DNA of 64,000 bases from Corallococcus caeni (lineage in GTDB: Bacteria > Myxococcota > Myxococcia > Myxococcales > Myxococcaceae), in contig NZ_BTTW01000007.1 of assembly GCF_036245865.1 (NCBI RefSeq), positions 496,001 through 560,000 on the forward strand, written 5' to 3'. The notes beneath the pieces are model-generated. The model searched no databases. It was not told the origin of the DNA and saw only the letters and a program-made list of their open reading frames with translations. The stretch's first letter is position 1. Each line of letters starts with the position of its first letter. The position numbers were made by a program, and so were the translations under genes. Below, piece after piece: positions 34,207-45,303 of this stretch.

Positions 34207-36441
34207 ATGCCCAGTCCCTACGTCATCAGGGCCGTCCAGTCCCGTGCGGAGCTGGAACAGGTCCTGGAGCTGCAACGCAGGAACCTGAAGCAGCACCTGT
34301 CCGAGGAGGAGCGGCGCACGCAGGGCTTCGTGACCGTGGCGCATGACCTGCCCACGCTGGAGCGCATGCACGCGGTGGCTCCCAGCATCATCGCCCTCCA
34401 GGGCTCCGAGCTCGTGGCGTACGCCCTGGTGATGCCCCGCGAGTGCCGGGAGCTCGTCCCGGTGCTGGAGCCGATGTTCGCGCTCGTCGAACAGCTCGAG
34501 GACCAGGGACGTCCCCTCCGGGAGCAGCGCTTCTACGTGATGGGGCAGATCTGCATCGACAAGGCCCACCGGGGCCAGGGCCTGTTCGAGGCGCTCTACC
34601 ACCAGCACCGCGAGCAGCTCCGGGGCACCTTCGACTGCGTCGTCACGGAGGTCTCCGTGCACAACCGCCGCTCCCTGCGCGCGCATGAGCGGCTGGGCTT
34701 CCGCACCCTCCACACCTACGCGGACGCCACCGACACCTGGGCCGTGGTGCGCTGGGATTGGATCCCGCCCCCGCGGCGCCTGGAGGAACTCGAGCGCTCC
34801 GACAGGGTGCTCGCCGCGGCGGGAATCGGCCGCTGGTCCCGCGACCTGTCCCAGCCCCACATCGTCTGCGACGCCATCTGCCGCGTGCACTGCGGGCTGC
34901 CCGCGGACGGCCTGGTGGACCCCGCCCGGGTCCGGGAACGCATCCATCCCGAGGACCTGGAGCGGGTGTGGGACGCGGCCCGGCGCTCAATGGAGGAGCG
35001 GGCGCCCTTCGAGCTGCGCTTCCGGACCCGCCCGAGCGCGGAGGCTCCCTCCCGCTGGTTGCACGTCACGGGCTCCGTCTTCCACGACGCGGCGGGGCGC
35101 GCGCGGCACTTCGAGGGCATCTCACAGGACATCACGGCCGAGCGGCAACTGGAGGAGTCCCTGCGCCAGACGCTCATCGAGAAGAACGACTCGCTGCAGA
35201 ACCTGGAGCTCATCAACCGCACGGGCCAGGCGCTGGGCGCGGAGCTGCAATTGGAGAAGCTGGTGCAGGGCGTGACGGACGCCGCCACCCAGCTCACCCG
35301 GGCCGCGTTCGGCGCGTTCTTCTACAACGTGCTGGATGAGCGCGGAAACGCATACATGCTCTACACGCTCAGCGGCGTGCCCCGGGAGGCCTTCGCGAAC
35401 TTCCCCATGCCGCGCTCCACCCGCGTCTTCGAGCCCACCTTCAAGGGCGAGGGCATCATCCGCAGCGACGACATCACGAAGGACCCGCGCTACGGCCACA
35501 ACGCGCCCCGCCGCGGGATGCCCGAAGGCCACCTCCCGGTGCGCAGCTATCTCGCGGTGCCGGTGAGCTCGCGCTCCGGTGAGGTGATTGGCGGACTGTT
35601 CTTCGGCCACCCGACGCCCGGCGTCTTCACCGCGCGCGAGGAGCGGCTGGTGGCGGGGCTGGCGGCGCAGGTCGCCGTGGCCATGGACAACGCCCGGCTC
35701 TTCCAGCGGGTCCAGGAGGCCGTCACGTCGCGAGACACGTTCCTGTCCATCGCCTCGCACGAGCTGCGCACGCCCATCACGTCCATGAAGCTGCTGTCGC
35801 AGCACATGCGCAAGCGCATCGACGCCAACGACCCGGCGGCCTTCACCCGCGAGCGCGTCACCCGGATGGTGGAGCAGACGGAGCGCTCCATCGACCGGCT
35901 CGCCCGGCTGGTGGATGACATGCTGGACATCTCGCGCATCGCCGCGGGCCGGCTGCAGCTGCACCTGGAGCGGGTGGACCTGGGCGACCTCGCGCGCGAC
36001 GTGGTGGACCGCTTCGAGCAGCAGCTCACCGAGGCGGGCCATGCGCTCACGCTGCGGCTCGCGCGGGGGCTCGTGGGGAGATGGGACCGGGTCCGGCTGG
36101 AGCAGGTGCTCGCGAACCTGCTGACCAACGCCCTCAAGTACGCACCCGGGACGCCGCTCACGGTCAGCCTCCAGGCCCGCGACGACCACGCCGTGCTGGA
36201 GGTGGAGGACCGCGGGCCCGGCATCGCGCCGGGAGATCAACACCGCATCTTCGAGCGCTTCGAGCGGCTCGTCACCGCGAGCGAGGTGAGCGGCCTGGGC
36301 CTGGGCCTCCACATCGCCCGGCACATCGTGGAGGCGCACGGGGGCCGCATCCACGTGCGGAGCGCCGTGGGCGACGGCGCCCGCTTCTTCGTCGAGCTGC
36401 CCCTGGCGGGCCCCCCGGACGCCACGGCCGCGAAGCCGTAG
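34207..36441 (+). CDS. GNAT acetyltransferase-PAS-GAF-histidine kinase fusion
   Basis: A 744-residue cytosolic protein. Residues about 5-175 form a GNAT domain with the acetyl-CoA loop motif HRGQGLFEAL and the ending VSVHNRRSLRAHERLGF. A PAS domain (about 195-310; RIHPEDLERVW, GRARHFEGISQDIT), a GAF domain (about 330-490), a HisKA domain with phospho-acceptor H518 in SIASHELRTP, and a HATPase (N box NLLTNALKYAPG; G boxes DRGPGIAPG and GLGLGLHIA) follow. GNAT at the N-terminus of a sensor kinase is unusual. There is no linked response regulator. The ATG at 34207 was chosen because the GNAT fold starts directly after it. Confidence 0.88.
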   Translation: MPSPYVIRAVQSRAELEQVLELQRRNLKQHLSEEERRTQGFVTVAHDLPTLERMHAVAPSIIALQGSELVAYALVMPRECRELVPVLEPMFALVEQLEDQGRPLREQRFYVMGQICIDKAHRGQGLFEALYHQHREQLRGTFDCVVTEVSVHNRRSLRAHERLGFRTLHTYADATDTWAVVRWDWIPPPRRLEELERSDRVLAAAGIGRWSRDLSQPHIVCDAICRVHCGLPADGLVDPARVRERIHPEDLERVWDAARRSMEERAPFELRFRTRPSAEAPSRWLHVTGSVFHDAAGRARHFEGISQDITAERQLEESLRQTLIEKNDSLQNLELINRTGQALGAELQLEKLVQGVTDAATQLTRAAFGAFFYNVLDERGNAYMLYTLSGVPREAFANFPMPRSTRVFEPTFKGEGIIRSDDITKDPRYGHNAPRRGMPEGHLPVRSYLAVPVSSRSGEVIGGLFFGHPTPGVFTAREERLVAGLAAQVAVAMDNARLFQRVQEAVTSRDTFLSIASHELRTPITSMKLLSQHMRKRIDANDPAAFTRERVTRMVEQTERSIDRLARLVDDMLDISRIAAGRLQLHLERVDLGDLARDVVDRFEQQLTEAGHALTLRLARGLVGRWDRVRLEQVLANLLTNALKYAPGTPLTVSLQARDDHAVLEVEDRGPGIAPGDQHRIFERFERLVTASEVSGLGLGLHIARHIVEAHGGRIHVRSAVGDGARFFVELPLAGPPDATAAKP

Positions 36442-36462
36442 GCCCTGGGGGCCCGCGGCGCC

Positions 36463-38214
36463 TTACGGGTGCGCGGAGTGAGCGGCGTGCGCGGAGTGAG
36501 CGGCGTGCGCGGGGAGGACGACCGGCGCCTCCAGGGGCGCGGTGGGCAGAAGGCCTGCTCCCAGGAGCGCGCCCTCGAGCGAGCCGTGCATCCGCGCTTC
36601 GAGCAGGTGCTGCGCGATCGGCTCGAGCGCGGCTTCCAGGTGGGGCGGGACCTTCACCAGGGCCAGGTGCGCGCCGCGCACGGCGAGGAACTCCGCCAGG
36701 TACTGGAGCGTCGCCACGCCGGCGGCGTCCACGAGCGTCACGCGCGACAGGTCGATGACCACGAGCTTCGCCCAGGGGGGACCGTCGACGAGCTCGTAGA
36801 GCTTGAGGTGGTTGATGAACAGGATGGGCCCGTCCACGCGCGCGACCAGGAGGTCCAGCGCCTCGGGGGCGCCAGTCGCCTCCGGGGCCTGCACGTGCAG
36901 GCCGCGCTGCAGCTGTGACGCATCCGTCACCCGCTGCACCTCCAGCCGCAGGGCGCCGTGGCGCCGCACGTAGAGGAGGCTCGCCAGCGCGAGCCCGGCC
37001 CCGATGCCGGCGAACACGTTGAACACGGCGATACCCAGCGCGGTGACGAGCACCACGCTCAACGTCGACTTGGACTGATTCCACATGGCAACAAGACCCT
37101 CCAGGTTGAGCAGGCGCACCCCCACGACCAGCAGGATGGCGGTGAGTGCGGCGATGGGGATGCGCGCCACCAGCGGCGCGAGCAGCGCCATGGCCACGAA
37201 GAGCCACAGGGCATGCAGGACGGAGGCGGCGCGGGTGCGCGCGCCTGCTTGGATGGACGCGCTGGCGCGCACGATGGCGCCCATCACCGGGAAGCCGCCG
37301 AACAGTCCGGCCGCGATGTTGGCCAGCCCCTGCGCGACCAGGTCCTGGTCCAGGTCACTGTGGGTGCGCGCACCCGTGAGCGCATCGAGCGAGCTCGTCG
37401 CGAGCAGCGAGCCGAGCGACGCAAGCAGCGCGAGGCCCACGGCCGCCGGCAGGAGCCCCGCGAGGTGCACGCCTTCGAAGGACGGCAGCGCGGGCATGGG
37501 CAGCGAGCGGGGCAGGGCGCCCACCGCGTCGTAGCCCGTCCCGAGCCAGACCATGAGCCCGGTGCCGAGCGTCAGCCCCACGAGCACCGCGGGGATGCGC
37601 TTGTGCAGCCGGGGCAGGGTCACCATGGCCAGCGCAGTGAGGGCTCCGGCGGCGACCCCGAGCCAGCCCACATGGGCACCCCAGGTGCGCTTCATCACGA
37701 GCGCCACGGCGTTCGCGTGCGTGTCCTCCACCGCGAACAGCCGCGGCAGCTGCGTGTTGAGCAGCAGCAGTCCGATGCCCACCGTGAAGCCCATCACCAC
37801 CGGCCGGGGGATGAGGCGCGCGAACCGCCCGGCGCGCACGAACCCCATCGCCACCTGCATGACGCCCGCGAGCACCGTGGCGATGGCGAGGCCCGCGGCC
37901 CCGTGCGCCGCCACGATGGCCGCGGCCAGGGGCAGCAGCGCCGCCTCCGGCCCCGTGACCTGGAAGCGGCTGCCACTGAGCAGCCCGCCCACGACGCCCG
38001 CCACCACGCCGGAGACGAGCCCCACGCTCGCGGGCAGGCCCGCCGCGGTCGCGAGCGCGACGTTGAGAGGAAGTGCCACGCACGCCACGCTCAAGCCGGC
38101 CGCTGCATCGGCGGGCAGGCTGCCTGGGTGCACCATCTCGCGCCAGCTCTGGAGGAGCTCGCCCGCACGCCGGGTCGAGAAAGGTCGCTTGGAGAGAGCG
38201 GTTGTCGAACGCAT
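36463..38214 (-). CDS. SulP-family anion permease with STAS domain
   Basis: A 583-residue inner-membrane transporter. About 11-14 transmembrane segments (residues about 30-420) include the SulP signature area (AAGLSVACVALPLNVALATAAGLP) and GGFPVMGAIVRASASIQAGARTR. The STAS domain is at about 440-555 (VIDLSRVTLVDAAGVATLQYL). The family carries sulphate, bicarbonate or similar anions. The tail HAAHSAHAAHSAHP comes from an 18-bp tandem duplication at the 3' end. A -24/-12-like promoter predicts an almost leaderless mRNA. Divergent to the HK/sigma-54 activator pair that may control it. Confidence 0.9.
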   Translation of the reverse strand: MRSTTALSKRPFSTRRAGELLQSWREMVHPGSLPADAAAGLSVACVALPLNVALATAAGLPASVGLVSGVVAGVVGGLLSGSRFQVTGPEAALLPLAAAIVAAHGAAGLAIATVLAGVMQVAMGFVRAGRFARLIPRPVVMGFTVGIGLLLLNTQLPRLFAVEDTHANAVALVMKRTWGAHVGWLGVAAGALTALAMVTLPRLHKRIPAVLVGLTLGTGLMVWLGTGYDAVGALPRSLPMPALPSFEGVHLAGLLPAAVGLALLASLGSLLATSSLDALTGARTHSDLDQDLVAQGLANIAAGLFGGFPVMGAIVRASASIQAGARTRAASVLHALWLFVAMALLAPLVARIPIAALTAILLVVGVRLLNLEGLVAMWNQSKSTLSVVLVTALGIAVFNVFAGIGAGLALASLLYVRRHGALRLEVQRVTDASQLQRGLHVQAPEATGAPEALDLLVARVDGPILFINHLKLYELVDGPPWAKLVVIDLSRVTLVDAAGVATLQYLAEFLAVRGAHLALVKVPPHLEAALEPIAQHLLEARMHGSLEGALLGAGLLPTAPLEAPVVLPAHAAHSAHAAHSAHP

Positions 38215-38228
38215 GGACGACGGCGTCT

Positions 38229-38244
38229 TTCAGGTGCCGTGCCA
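38229..38244 (-). promoter_or_regulatory. Sigma-54-like promoter of the SulP gene
   Basis: Minus-strand TGGCACGGCACCTGAA has a perfect 7-base -24 element (TGGCACG) and correct spacing, but the -12 dinucleotide is GA rather than GC. The predicted start, about 38218, is 4 bases before the ATG. Confidence 0.4.
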
Positions 38245-38300
38245 GCCGCCCTGTCAGAGGGCGGCGTGCCCCCGCTGTCGGTCCGTCCCACCAGCGCCAC

Positions 38301-38318
38301 TGTCGGCTGGGGCCGACA
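38301..38318. promoter_or_regulatory. Inverted repeat between SulP and kinase genes
   Basis: TGTCGGC-TGGG-GCCGACA is perfect over 7-bp arms. CTGTCGG also occurs at 38275-38281 and 38319-38325, giving three direct copies. It is about 90 bp upstream of the predicted SulP start, where a sigma-54 activator would bind, and about 70 bp before the kinase ATG. Confidence 0.45.
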
Positions 38319-38388
38319 CTGTCGGGGCCTACAGACGGCCGTGCGAAGTGACGGGCCGCGCCCACGGACGCGCGTTAGATTGCGCGCC

Positions 38389-39874
38389 ATGTTGGTGCTT
38401 CGACTGCGCGCCCGGCTCCTGCTGTCCTACGCGGTGGTCACCGCGCTGCTGGTGGCGGCGTTCTCACAGATGGCCGTGGGCCTCATGCACACCCACGAGG
38501 TGGTGGCCAGCGTGGGCCAGGAGGAGCTCGCGGCCTTCGAGCGCGAGCAGCGGGTGTACGTCGCGGCGTGGGCGCTCGAGCTGGCGGTGCGGCGCGGGGT
38601 GGTGGCCTGCGAGCAGCGCGAGAGCAGCGCGGCCAGCGTGCACCGCGCTGTCGCCAGCGCGCGCCAGGATCTCCAGACCGCGCTGGGTGCCGGCACGGCG
38701 CAGCTCGATGCGGGCTTCCGCGCGAGCGCCCAGGACTATGTGCAGTACGCCCTGCAACTGGAGCAGGCCGGCACCTGCGAGTCGATGCTGTCGTTTCCCC
38801 TGCGGGAGCGGCGGCTGCAACTGGATGAGGTCCTCACCACGGTGTGGTCCGAGCGCACGCGGGACATGCGCCTGGCCATCCAGGCGAAGGAGGACCACGC
38901 GCGTGCCATCGGCTCGGCGGCGCTGCGCTCAGGCGGCCTCTTCGGCCTCCTGGGCATCCTCGCCGCGGGAGTGCTCGCCTTCGGGCAGGCGCGCACGGTG
39001 TCGAACTCCGTGGCGCTGCTCTCCACGCATGCGCGCCGCATCGGCCAGGGTGACTTCAGCCCCTTGCCCCCGCTGCGCGGGCCCGAGGAGCTGCGCGCGC
39101 TCTCGCTGGACCTGGACCGCATGCGCGGCCGCCTGGCGGAGCTGGATCAGCTCAAGAGCGCGTTCGTGGCCTCGGTGTCCCACGACCTGCGCACGCCGCT
39201 GGCCCGCGTGCGCGAGGCCCTCTCGCTCCTGGGCGATGGCAGCACGGGCCCCCTGACGCCGCAGCAGGCCCGCGTGGTGAAGCTCGCGCAGGCCGCGTGC
39301 GAGCGTGAGATTCGCATGGTGACCTCCGTGTTGGATCTGTCGCGCGTGCAGTCCGGCCAGCCGCTGCAGCGCAACGCCGGGGCCTCGGTGGAGCAGATCG
39401 TCCAGAACGTCCTCCAGGACCTCGCCTTTGAAGCGGATGAGCGCAAGGTCCAGCTGGTGTTCGAAGCGGCCGCGAAGCCCGTGCGTGCGCCCATGGATGA
39501 CGCGCTCGTCGAGCGCGCCCTGTCCAATCTGGTGAGCAACGCCATCGCGGTCTCCAGGGCAGGCCAGACGGTGCGCATCACGTGTGAGCTGGTGAGCCGC
39601 AAGCGCCCTGGCGCCGCCAGCCCCGTGCCCGCGGTCCAGCTGTCCATCGCGGACCAGGGCCCGGGCGTGCCCGCGCACGCGCGCGAGTGGATCTTCCGGC
39701 CCTTCGCCAGCCTGGAGGTCGGCGGGCGCCGCAGCACGGGGCTGGGCCTGGCCATCGCGCGTGAGATGATCACCGCGCATGGAGGGGAGCTGTCGCTCGC
39801 GGACACGCCCGCGCCTGGCGCCACCTTCACCTTCTGGATCCCCCTGGAAGACCCCGCGTCCCCTGGAGAGCGCC

Positions 39875-39885
<11 letters not shown>
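38389..39885 (+). CDS. Membrane sensor histidine kinase
   Basis: A 498-residue kinase with two transmembrane helices (about 10-28 and 185-205) enclosing a helical periplasmic sensor of about 155 residues. A HAMP-like segment is followed by HisKA with H265 in VSHDLRTPL and a HATPase domain (NLVSNAIAVS, DQGPGVPAH, STGLGLAIA). The stop overlaps the start of the sigma-54 activator gene, so the two are translationally coupled partners. The signal is not known; the flanking SulP and porin genes suggest an anion. Confidence 0.9.
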
Positions 39886-41320
<1,435 letters not shown>

Positions 41321-41390
41321 GCCCGCGCGAGCCTTGACAGCCTGACTTCACGTGGGGAACGTGCGCGCCCCCTCATGTGAAAGGCCACGC

Positions 41391-42683
41391 GTGTCCGCCA
41401 TCTCCGCCGCCCACCTCGCCACCCTGGGGTCGCTGCTGCTCGCCGCGTCCCCGGCCCGTGCCCAGGCGACCGAGCCCGAAAAGCCCCTGGAGCCCCCCAC
41501 CGTCCAGCTCTCCGAGGAGGGCTACACGTTGTCCTCCGCCGACAAGGCCTTCGTGCTGAAGATCCGCGGACAGCTCCAGGGGGATGGCCGCTTCTACCTG
41601 GCGGACTCGGACCGGACCGGCACCAACACGTTCCTCATCCGGCGCCTGCGCCCCTTCCTGGACGGGACGCTGTTCGGCTTCGTGGACTTCCGGCTCATGC
41701 CGGACTTCGGCTACATGCAGCCGCTCGTCCAGGACGCGTACATCGACCTGCACCCCGTCGAGTGGCTCCGCCTGCGCGCCGGCCGCTTCAAGACCCCCTT
41801 TGGACTGGAGCTGCTCCAGGCCAACACGGACGTCCCGTTCATCGAGCGCTCGCTCACCTTCGATCTGGTCCCCGTCCGCGACGCGGGAGTGCAGCTGCAC
41901 GGCGACATCGCCGGGGGACGCCTCCAGTATGCGTTCGCGGTGGTCAACGGCGATCCCGACGGCGCCAGCATCGACGTCAACACCGACGACAGCTTTGACC
42001 TGGTGGCCCGCGTCTTCGCCCAGCCCTTCAAGGGCGATACGTCCTCCGCGCTCCAGGGCCTGGGCCTGGGCGTCGCCGTCTCCCGGGGCCTCCAGTTCGG
42101 CACGCCCTCCGCCACGACCTCCGCGACCGGCCTGGTGCCTCAGCGCAGCACCGGCCAGGAGATCATCTTCAGCTACCTGAACAACGGCACCACCGGACCG
42201 ACCACCATCGCGAACGGAGAGCACGTGCGCCTGTCGCCCCAGGGCTACTTCTACTGGGGTCCGGTGGGGCTGCTCGCGGAGTACGTCCTGTCGTCGCAGG
42301 AGGTGAGCATCGGTGACCAGCGCGCGCGCCTGCGCCACCACGCGTGGCAGGCGTATGCGTCGTATGTGCTGGGCGGGGACGCGTCCTTCACGGGCCCCAA
42401 GCCCCGCCGCCCCTTCGACCCCAAGACGGGCCAGGGCGGCGCGCTGGAGCTCTCCGTGCGCTACCAGGGCCTGGACATGGACGACGACGCGTTCCCTGTC
42501 TTCGCGGACCCCACGCGCTCCGTGAGCCGGGCCCGGGGCTTCGGCGTCGCCACGCTCTTCGCCTTCAACCGGCGCGTGCGCTTCGCGTTGAACTACCACC
42601 GCACGGACTACGTGGGCGGGGCCCTGGAGGGTGACAGGGAAGCGGAGAACGTCGTGATGTCCCGCTTCCAGGTCGCCTTCTGA
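41391..42683 (+). CDS. OprO/OprP-type outer-membrane porin
   Basis: About 430 residues. The GTG at 41391 (AAGG upstream) opens a signal peptide ending SPARAQA; an earlier ATG at 41352 adds residues unlike a signal. The mature protein has the phosphate-selective porin pattern: FVLKIRGQLQGDGRFYL, RRLRPFLDGTLFGFVDFRLMPDFG, WLRLRAGRFKTPFGLE and a C-terminal beta strand ending in Phe (MSRFQVAF). It follows the kinase/activator pair on the same strand by 70 bp, so it is likely part of the same anion response. Its 3' third is duplicated at 47634. Confidence 0.9.
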   Translation: MSAISAAHLATLGSLLLAASPARAQATEPEKPLEPPTVQLSEEGYTLSSADKAFVLKIRGQLQGDGRFYLADSDRTGTNTFLIRRLRPFLDGTLFGFVDFRLMPDFGYMQPLVQDAYIDLHPVEWLRLRAGRFKTPFGLELLQANTDVPFIERSLTFDLVPVRDAGVQLHGDIAGGRLQYAFAVVNGDPDGASIDVNTDDSFDLVARVFAQPFKGDTSSALQGLGLGVAVSRGLQFGTPSATTSATGLVPQRSTGQEIIFSYLNNGTTGPTTIANGEHVRLSPQGYFYWGPVGLLAEYVLSSQEVSIGDQRARLRHHAWQAYASYVLGGDASFTGPKPRRPFDPKTGQGGALELSVRYQGLDMDDDAFPVFADPTRSVSRARGFGVATLFAFNRRVRFALNYHRTDYVGGALEGDREAENVVMSRFQVAF

Positions 42684-42692
42684 GAACCGGCC

Positions 42693-45131
42693 TCAGGGTT
42701 CGAGCTGCGGCTGCAGCGTCCAGGTGAAGGTGCTGTCCGCGTAGATGAACGTCCCGGACAGCTCGCCATTGGGCTTCGCGAGCGGCGGAGAATCCGCGTC
42801 CGTGAGGAGGATGTTCCCGGGGGCATCCTTCACCGGGCCCTTGCAGTCCGGGCCGCCGCTGACGGCGAGATCCACGAGCCGTCCATCCGCGAGCGCCGCC
42901 GTGTACGAGCGCGAGGCGTGCGACAGCCAGGATTGGATATCGGGATCCGGTGACTTCAATTCGTTGAAGGGGTTCATCAACATCACCCCGCCCGAGCCGA
43001 CCAGCGCGTACTTCGTGGGCCCGTGCGTGTACCGGCACCCGCCGGACGTGTAGTCGATGTCGAGCGTGAAGTCGCCGCTGGCGGGCATGATCATGAAGGC
43101 GCCCAGCCGCTTCGTGTGCGGCAGGCTCGGATGGTCGTAGTCCCCGGTCGCGAAGCCTCCGAGCACCTGGAACTCCGCGTTCATGTCGAGGACGTGCCCC
43201 CGGCCCGACCAGCCTCCGGCCATCAGGACCGCCTTCGTGGTGCCCTTGTACTTCCAGCAGCCCAGGTTGCTGCGCTTGAGGTAGGGCGTCTTCTGCGCCT
43301 TCAGGCTCCCACCGCCACCGGGCGCGAACTTCGCGTTGCTGGTGATGATGATCAGGTCCTGGGCCCGCTGCGACTTCAGGTCACGGCAGAGGCCCACGTA
43401 CTCGTAATCACTCCAGTCCTCCTCGTGCCACGTCCCGCTCGCGTCGTTCCAGAGCGCGATCACCTTCACCGGATCCTTCGACTCGGTGATGTTCTTGAAC
43501 CACCCGTTGTGGAAGAGCAGCGAGCGCGTGTTCGGGTCGCTGAACGTGAAGTGCTCGTAGTGGTTGGACAGGTTCTTCAACTCGTCGTGGAGCTCTTCTT
43601 TTTTCTCGGGCGCGCCGGCCAGATCGCCGTTGAGCGCGGTGGACTTCACCTTCTCCGTGAGCTGGTCCCACTTCACGAAGGACTCCGCCTTGGCGTCGAT
43701 GGGCGCCTGGTTCCAGAGCACCTTCGCGAAGTCCGGCCAGGTCTTCTCCAGCCTGCCGGGGACGGCGGAGTCCACCGCGGTGAGGCTGGAGGTCTCCGTG
43801 GTCAGCTTCTCCAGCGCCGCCACCACGACGTTCGGGCCGTGCTTCTTCGCCAGGAATTGGAAGAACAGATAGGCGCCGTAGTCGCGCGCCGCCGAGCTGC
43901 CCGCCGCCGGGGAGGTGCAGTGGCCCGGGGCGCGGTCCTCCAGGGACAGCTCCGGGCTGCTCATGAAGCAGTCGGCGTAGTCGTGCTCCAGCTGAAGCTT
44001 CTGCCCATACACCTGGTCGATGGCCCAGTTCGCGGTCGCATCGCGGATCCATCCGTAGCCGGACTGCGGGCCCTTCGTCTTGTAGGACCACTGGATGGCG
44101 TGCATCAGCTCGTGCGTCGCCGCGCCCTTGAGGTCGTCACCGGCAAGCCCGTCCCACAGCAGGATGTAGGTGGCGGCCTGCGTGGTGTCCAAGCCCTCCG
44201 GGAGGGTCAGGCCCCGGCCGGCCATGTTGGGGGTCAGGTAGATGTCGAGCTGGGGGCTTCCTCCGTAGCAGCCCGCGGAGGACTCGTCGGTGAGGGGCTC
44301 CTTGAGGCCCAGCGCCATCAGCTTCGGCCAGATCTCCTTCTCCATCGCCTCGTCCAGGAGGACGGCCTGTTCGCGCTGTCCCTTGACGGTGAACTGGTAC
44401 CAGACCTTCACCTTCGAGAAGGACTTGGAGGGGGAGTCCCACCTGTCCGAGCTGGGCCGGCAGGTGGGCCGCGCCATGCTACGCAGCCGGGCGTCGGGCA
44501 GGGGCGCGTTGAGCCAGCTGCCCGGGTCGTCCGGACGCAGCAGGTACATCCCGAGCGCGTCCTGCATCGGCGCGGAGAGGTCGTCGAAGCGCGAGTGGAG
44601 CTCTTCGAGCGAGGTGACGTCGAAGCCCGGCTCGACCCGGGCCTTGTACTGGAGGGGCAGCCGGGGATCGCTGAACGCCGCGTACACCCGGTAGGCCAGC
44701 AGCTCCTCGTCGTTGATGAGGCCTGCCTCGTGCGCGGACGTGAGGACCTCGTCGCTCGACGGAAGGGACGCGTCGCCCGGCAGCACGACCACCGACAGGG
44801 TCGTGCTCACCGCGCCCACCCTGGCGGTGATGACCGTGCCGCCGGGGGCCACGCCCGTCACCCGGCCGTCGGTCACGGTGGCGTACTCGGGCAGGTAGGA
44901 GGACCAGGTCACCTGGACGTTCTTGAGCGTGTGGCCGCTGTCATCGAGCGCCTGCGCGGCCAGGGTCAGCGTCTCGCCCACCAGGAGCGTCGCCCCGTTC
45001 GGGGTGAGGGTGAGCGCGGCGACCTTGTCGTCGTCCTCCCCGGGCGTCGGATCAGGCTCGGTGGAGCTGCAGGCGAGAACAAACGTGAGCAGGCACAACG
45101 CGAGCCAGCGGGCTCCACGAAACACAGGCAT
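42693..45131 (-). CDS. HExxH lipoprotein (putative metalloprotease), copy 1
   Basis: An 812-residue lipoprotein (lipobox VLAC, Cys21). Residues about 37-118 are a BIG2-type Ig domain (ALTLTPNGATLLVGETLTL). A gluzincin-like centre has H340-E-L-M-H344, followed by WIRDATANWAIDQVYG, where other families have an acidic metal ligand. The C-terminal half (about 420-812) is a beta-rich region of unknown type. Surface proteolysis is an inference from the HExxH and the lipoprotein anchor. Near-identical to the gene at 48202; most differences lie in the last 150 residues. It is convergent with the porin gene (9 bp apart). Confidence 0.82.
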   Translation of the reverse strand: MPVFRGARWLALCLLTFVLACSSTEPDPTPGEDDDKVAALTLTPNGATLLVGETLTLAAQALDDSGHTLKNVQVTWSSYLPEYATVTDGRVTGVAPGGTVITARVGAVSTTLSVVVLPGDASLPSSDEVLTSAHEAGLINDEELLAYRVYAAFSDPRLPLQYKARVEPGFDVTSLEELHSRFDDLSAPMQDALGMYLLRPDDPGSWLNAPLPDARLRSMARPTCRPSSDRWDSPSKSFSKVKVWYQFTVKGQREQAVLLDEAMEKEIWPKLMALGLKEPLTDESSAGCYGGSPQLDIYLTPNMAGRGLTLPEGLDTTQAATYILLWDGLAGDDLKGAATHELMHAIQWSYKTKGPQSGYGWIRDATANWAIDQVYGQKLQLEHDYADCFMSSPELSLEDRAPGHCTSPAAGSSAARDYGAYLFFQFLAKKHGPNVVVAALEKLTTETSSLTAVDSAVPGRLEKTWPDFAKVLWNQAPIDAKAESFVKWDQLTEKVKSTALNGDLAGAPEKKEELHDELKNLSNHYEHFTFSDPNTRSLLFHNGWFKNITESKDPVKVIALWNDASGTWHEEDWSDYEYVGLCRDLKSQRAQDLIIITSNAKFAPGGGGSLKAQKTPYLKRSNLGCWKYKGTTKAVLMAGGWSGRGHVLDMNAEFQVLGGFATGDYDHPSLPHTKRLGAFMIMPASGDFTLDIDYTSGGCRYTHGPTKYALVGSGGVMLMNPFNELKSPDPDIQSWLSHASRSYTAALADGRLVDLAVSGGPDCKGPVKDAPGNILLTDADSPPLAKPNGELSGTFIYADSTFTWTLQPQLEP

Positions 45132-45268
45132 TTTCAGGCCTCGAAATGTCGAGCCGCGGGGTGCGGGCTACAACGAAACTTTATCGCCATGATTCCTGAT
45201 GAAGTTTCGCCAAATCAACGAAATACATCCTCGGTGCTTGGATGGCTGTCGTTGACTGGGAGGCCACA

Positions 45269-45285
45269 GTTGCCTCACAGGCAAC
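45269..45285. terminator. Inverted repeat between immunity and lipoprotein genes (copy 1)
   Basis: GTTGCCT-CAC-AGGCAAC lies 18 bp past the stop of the DUF3396 gene and 137 bp upstream of the lipoprotein start. It could terminate the toxin/immunity unit or act on the lipoprotein promoter. A corresponding repeat occurs at 50783. Confidence 0.4.
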
Positions 45286-45303
45286 AGGAGTCCGGGCCGA
45301 GGG

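Larger units (their letters stand above)
42128..45290. repeat. Segmental duplication, copy 1
   Basis: About 3.16 kb repeated in the same orientation at 47640-50805. It spans the last third of the porin gene, the whole convergent metalloprotease-like lipoprotein gene and about 155 bp of its upstream flank. Similarity is near-identical over most of the lipoprotein gene and falls off in the last 150 codons and the upstream flank. Confidence 0.88.

Noticed and set aside
41350..41370. Sigma-54 promoter for the porin gene
   Set aside because: A GG...GC pair with 10-bp spacing can be drawn around TGGGGAACGTGCGC, but the TTGC-type -12 element is missing.
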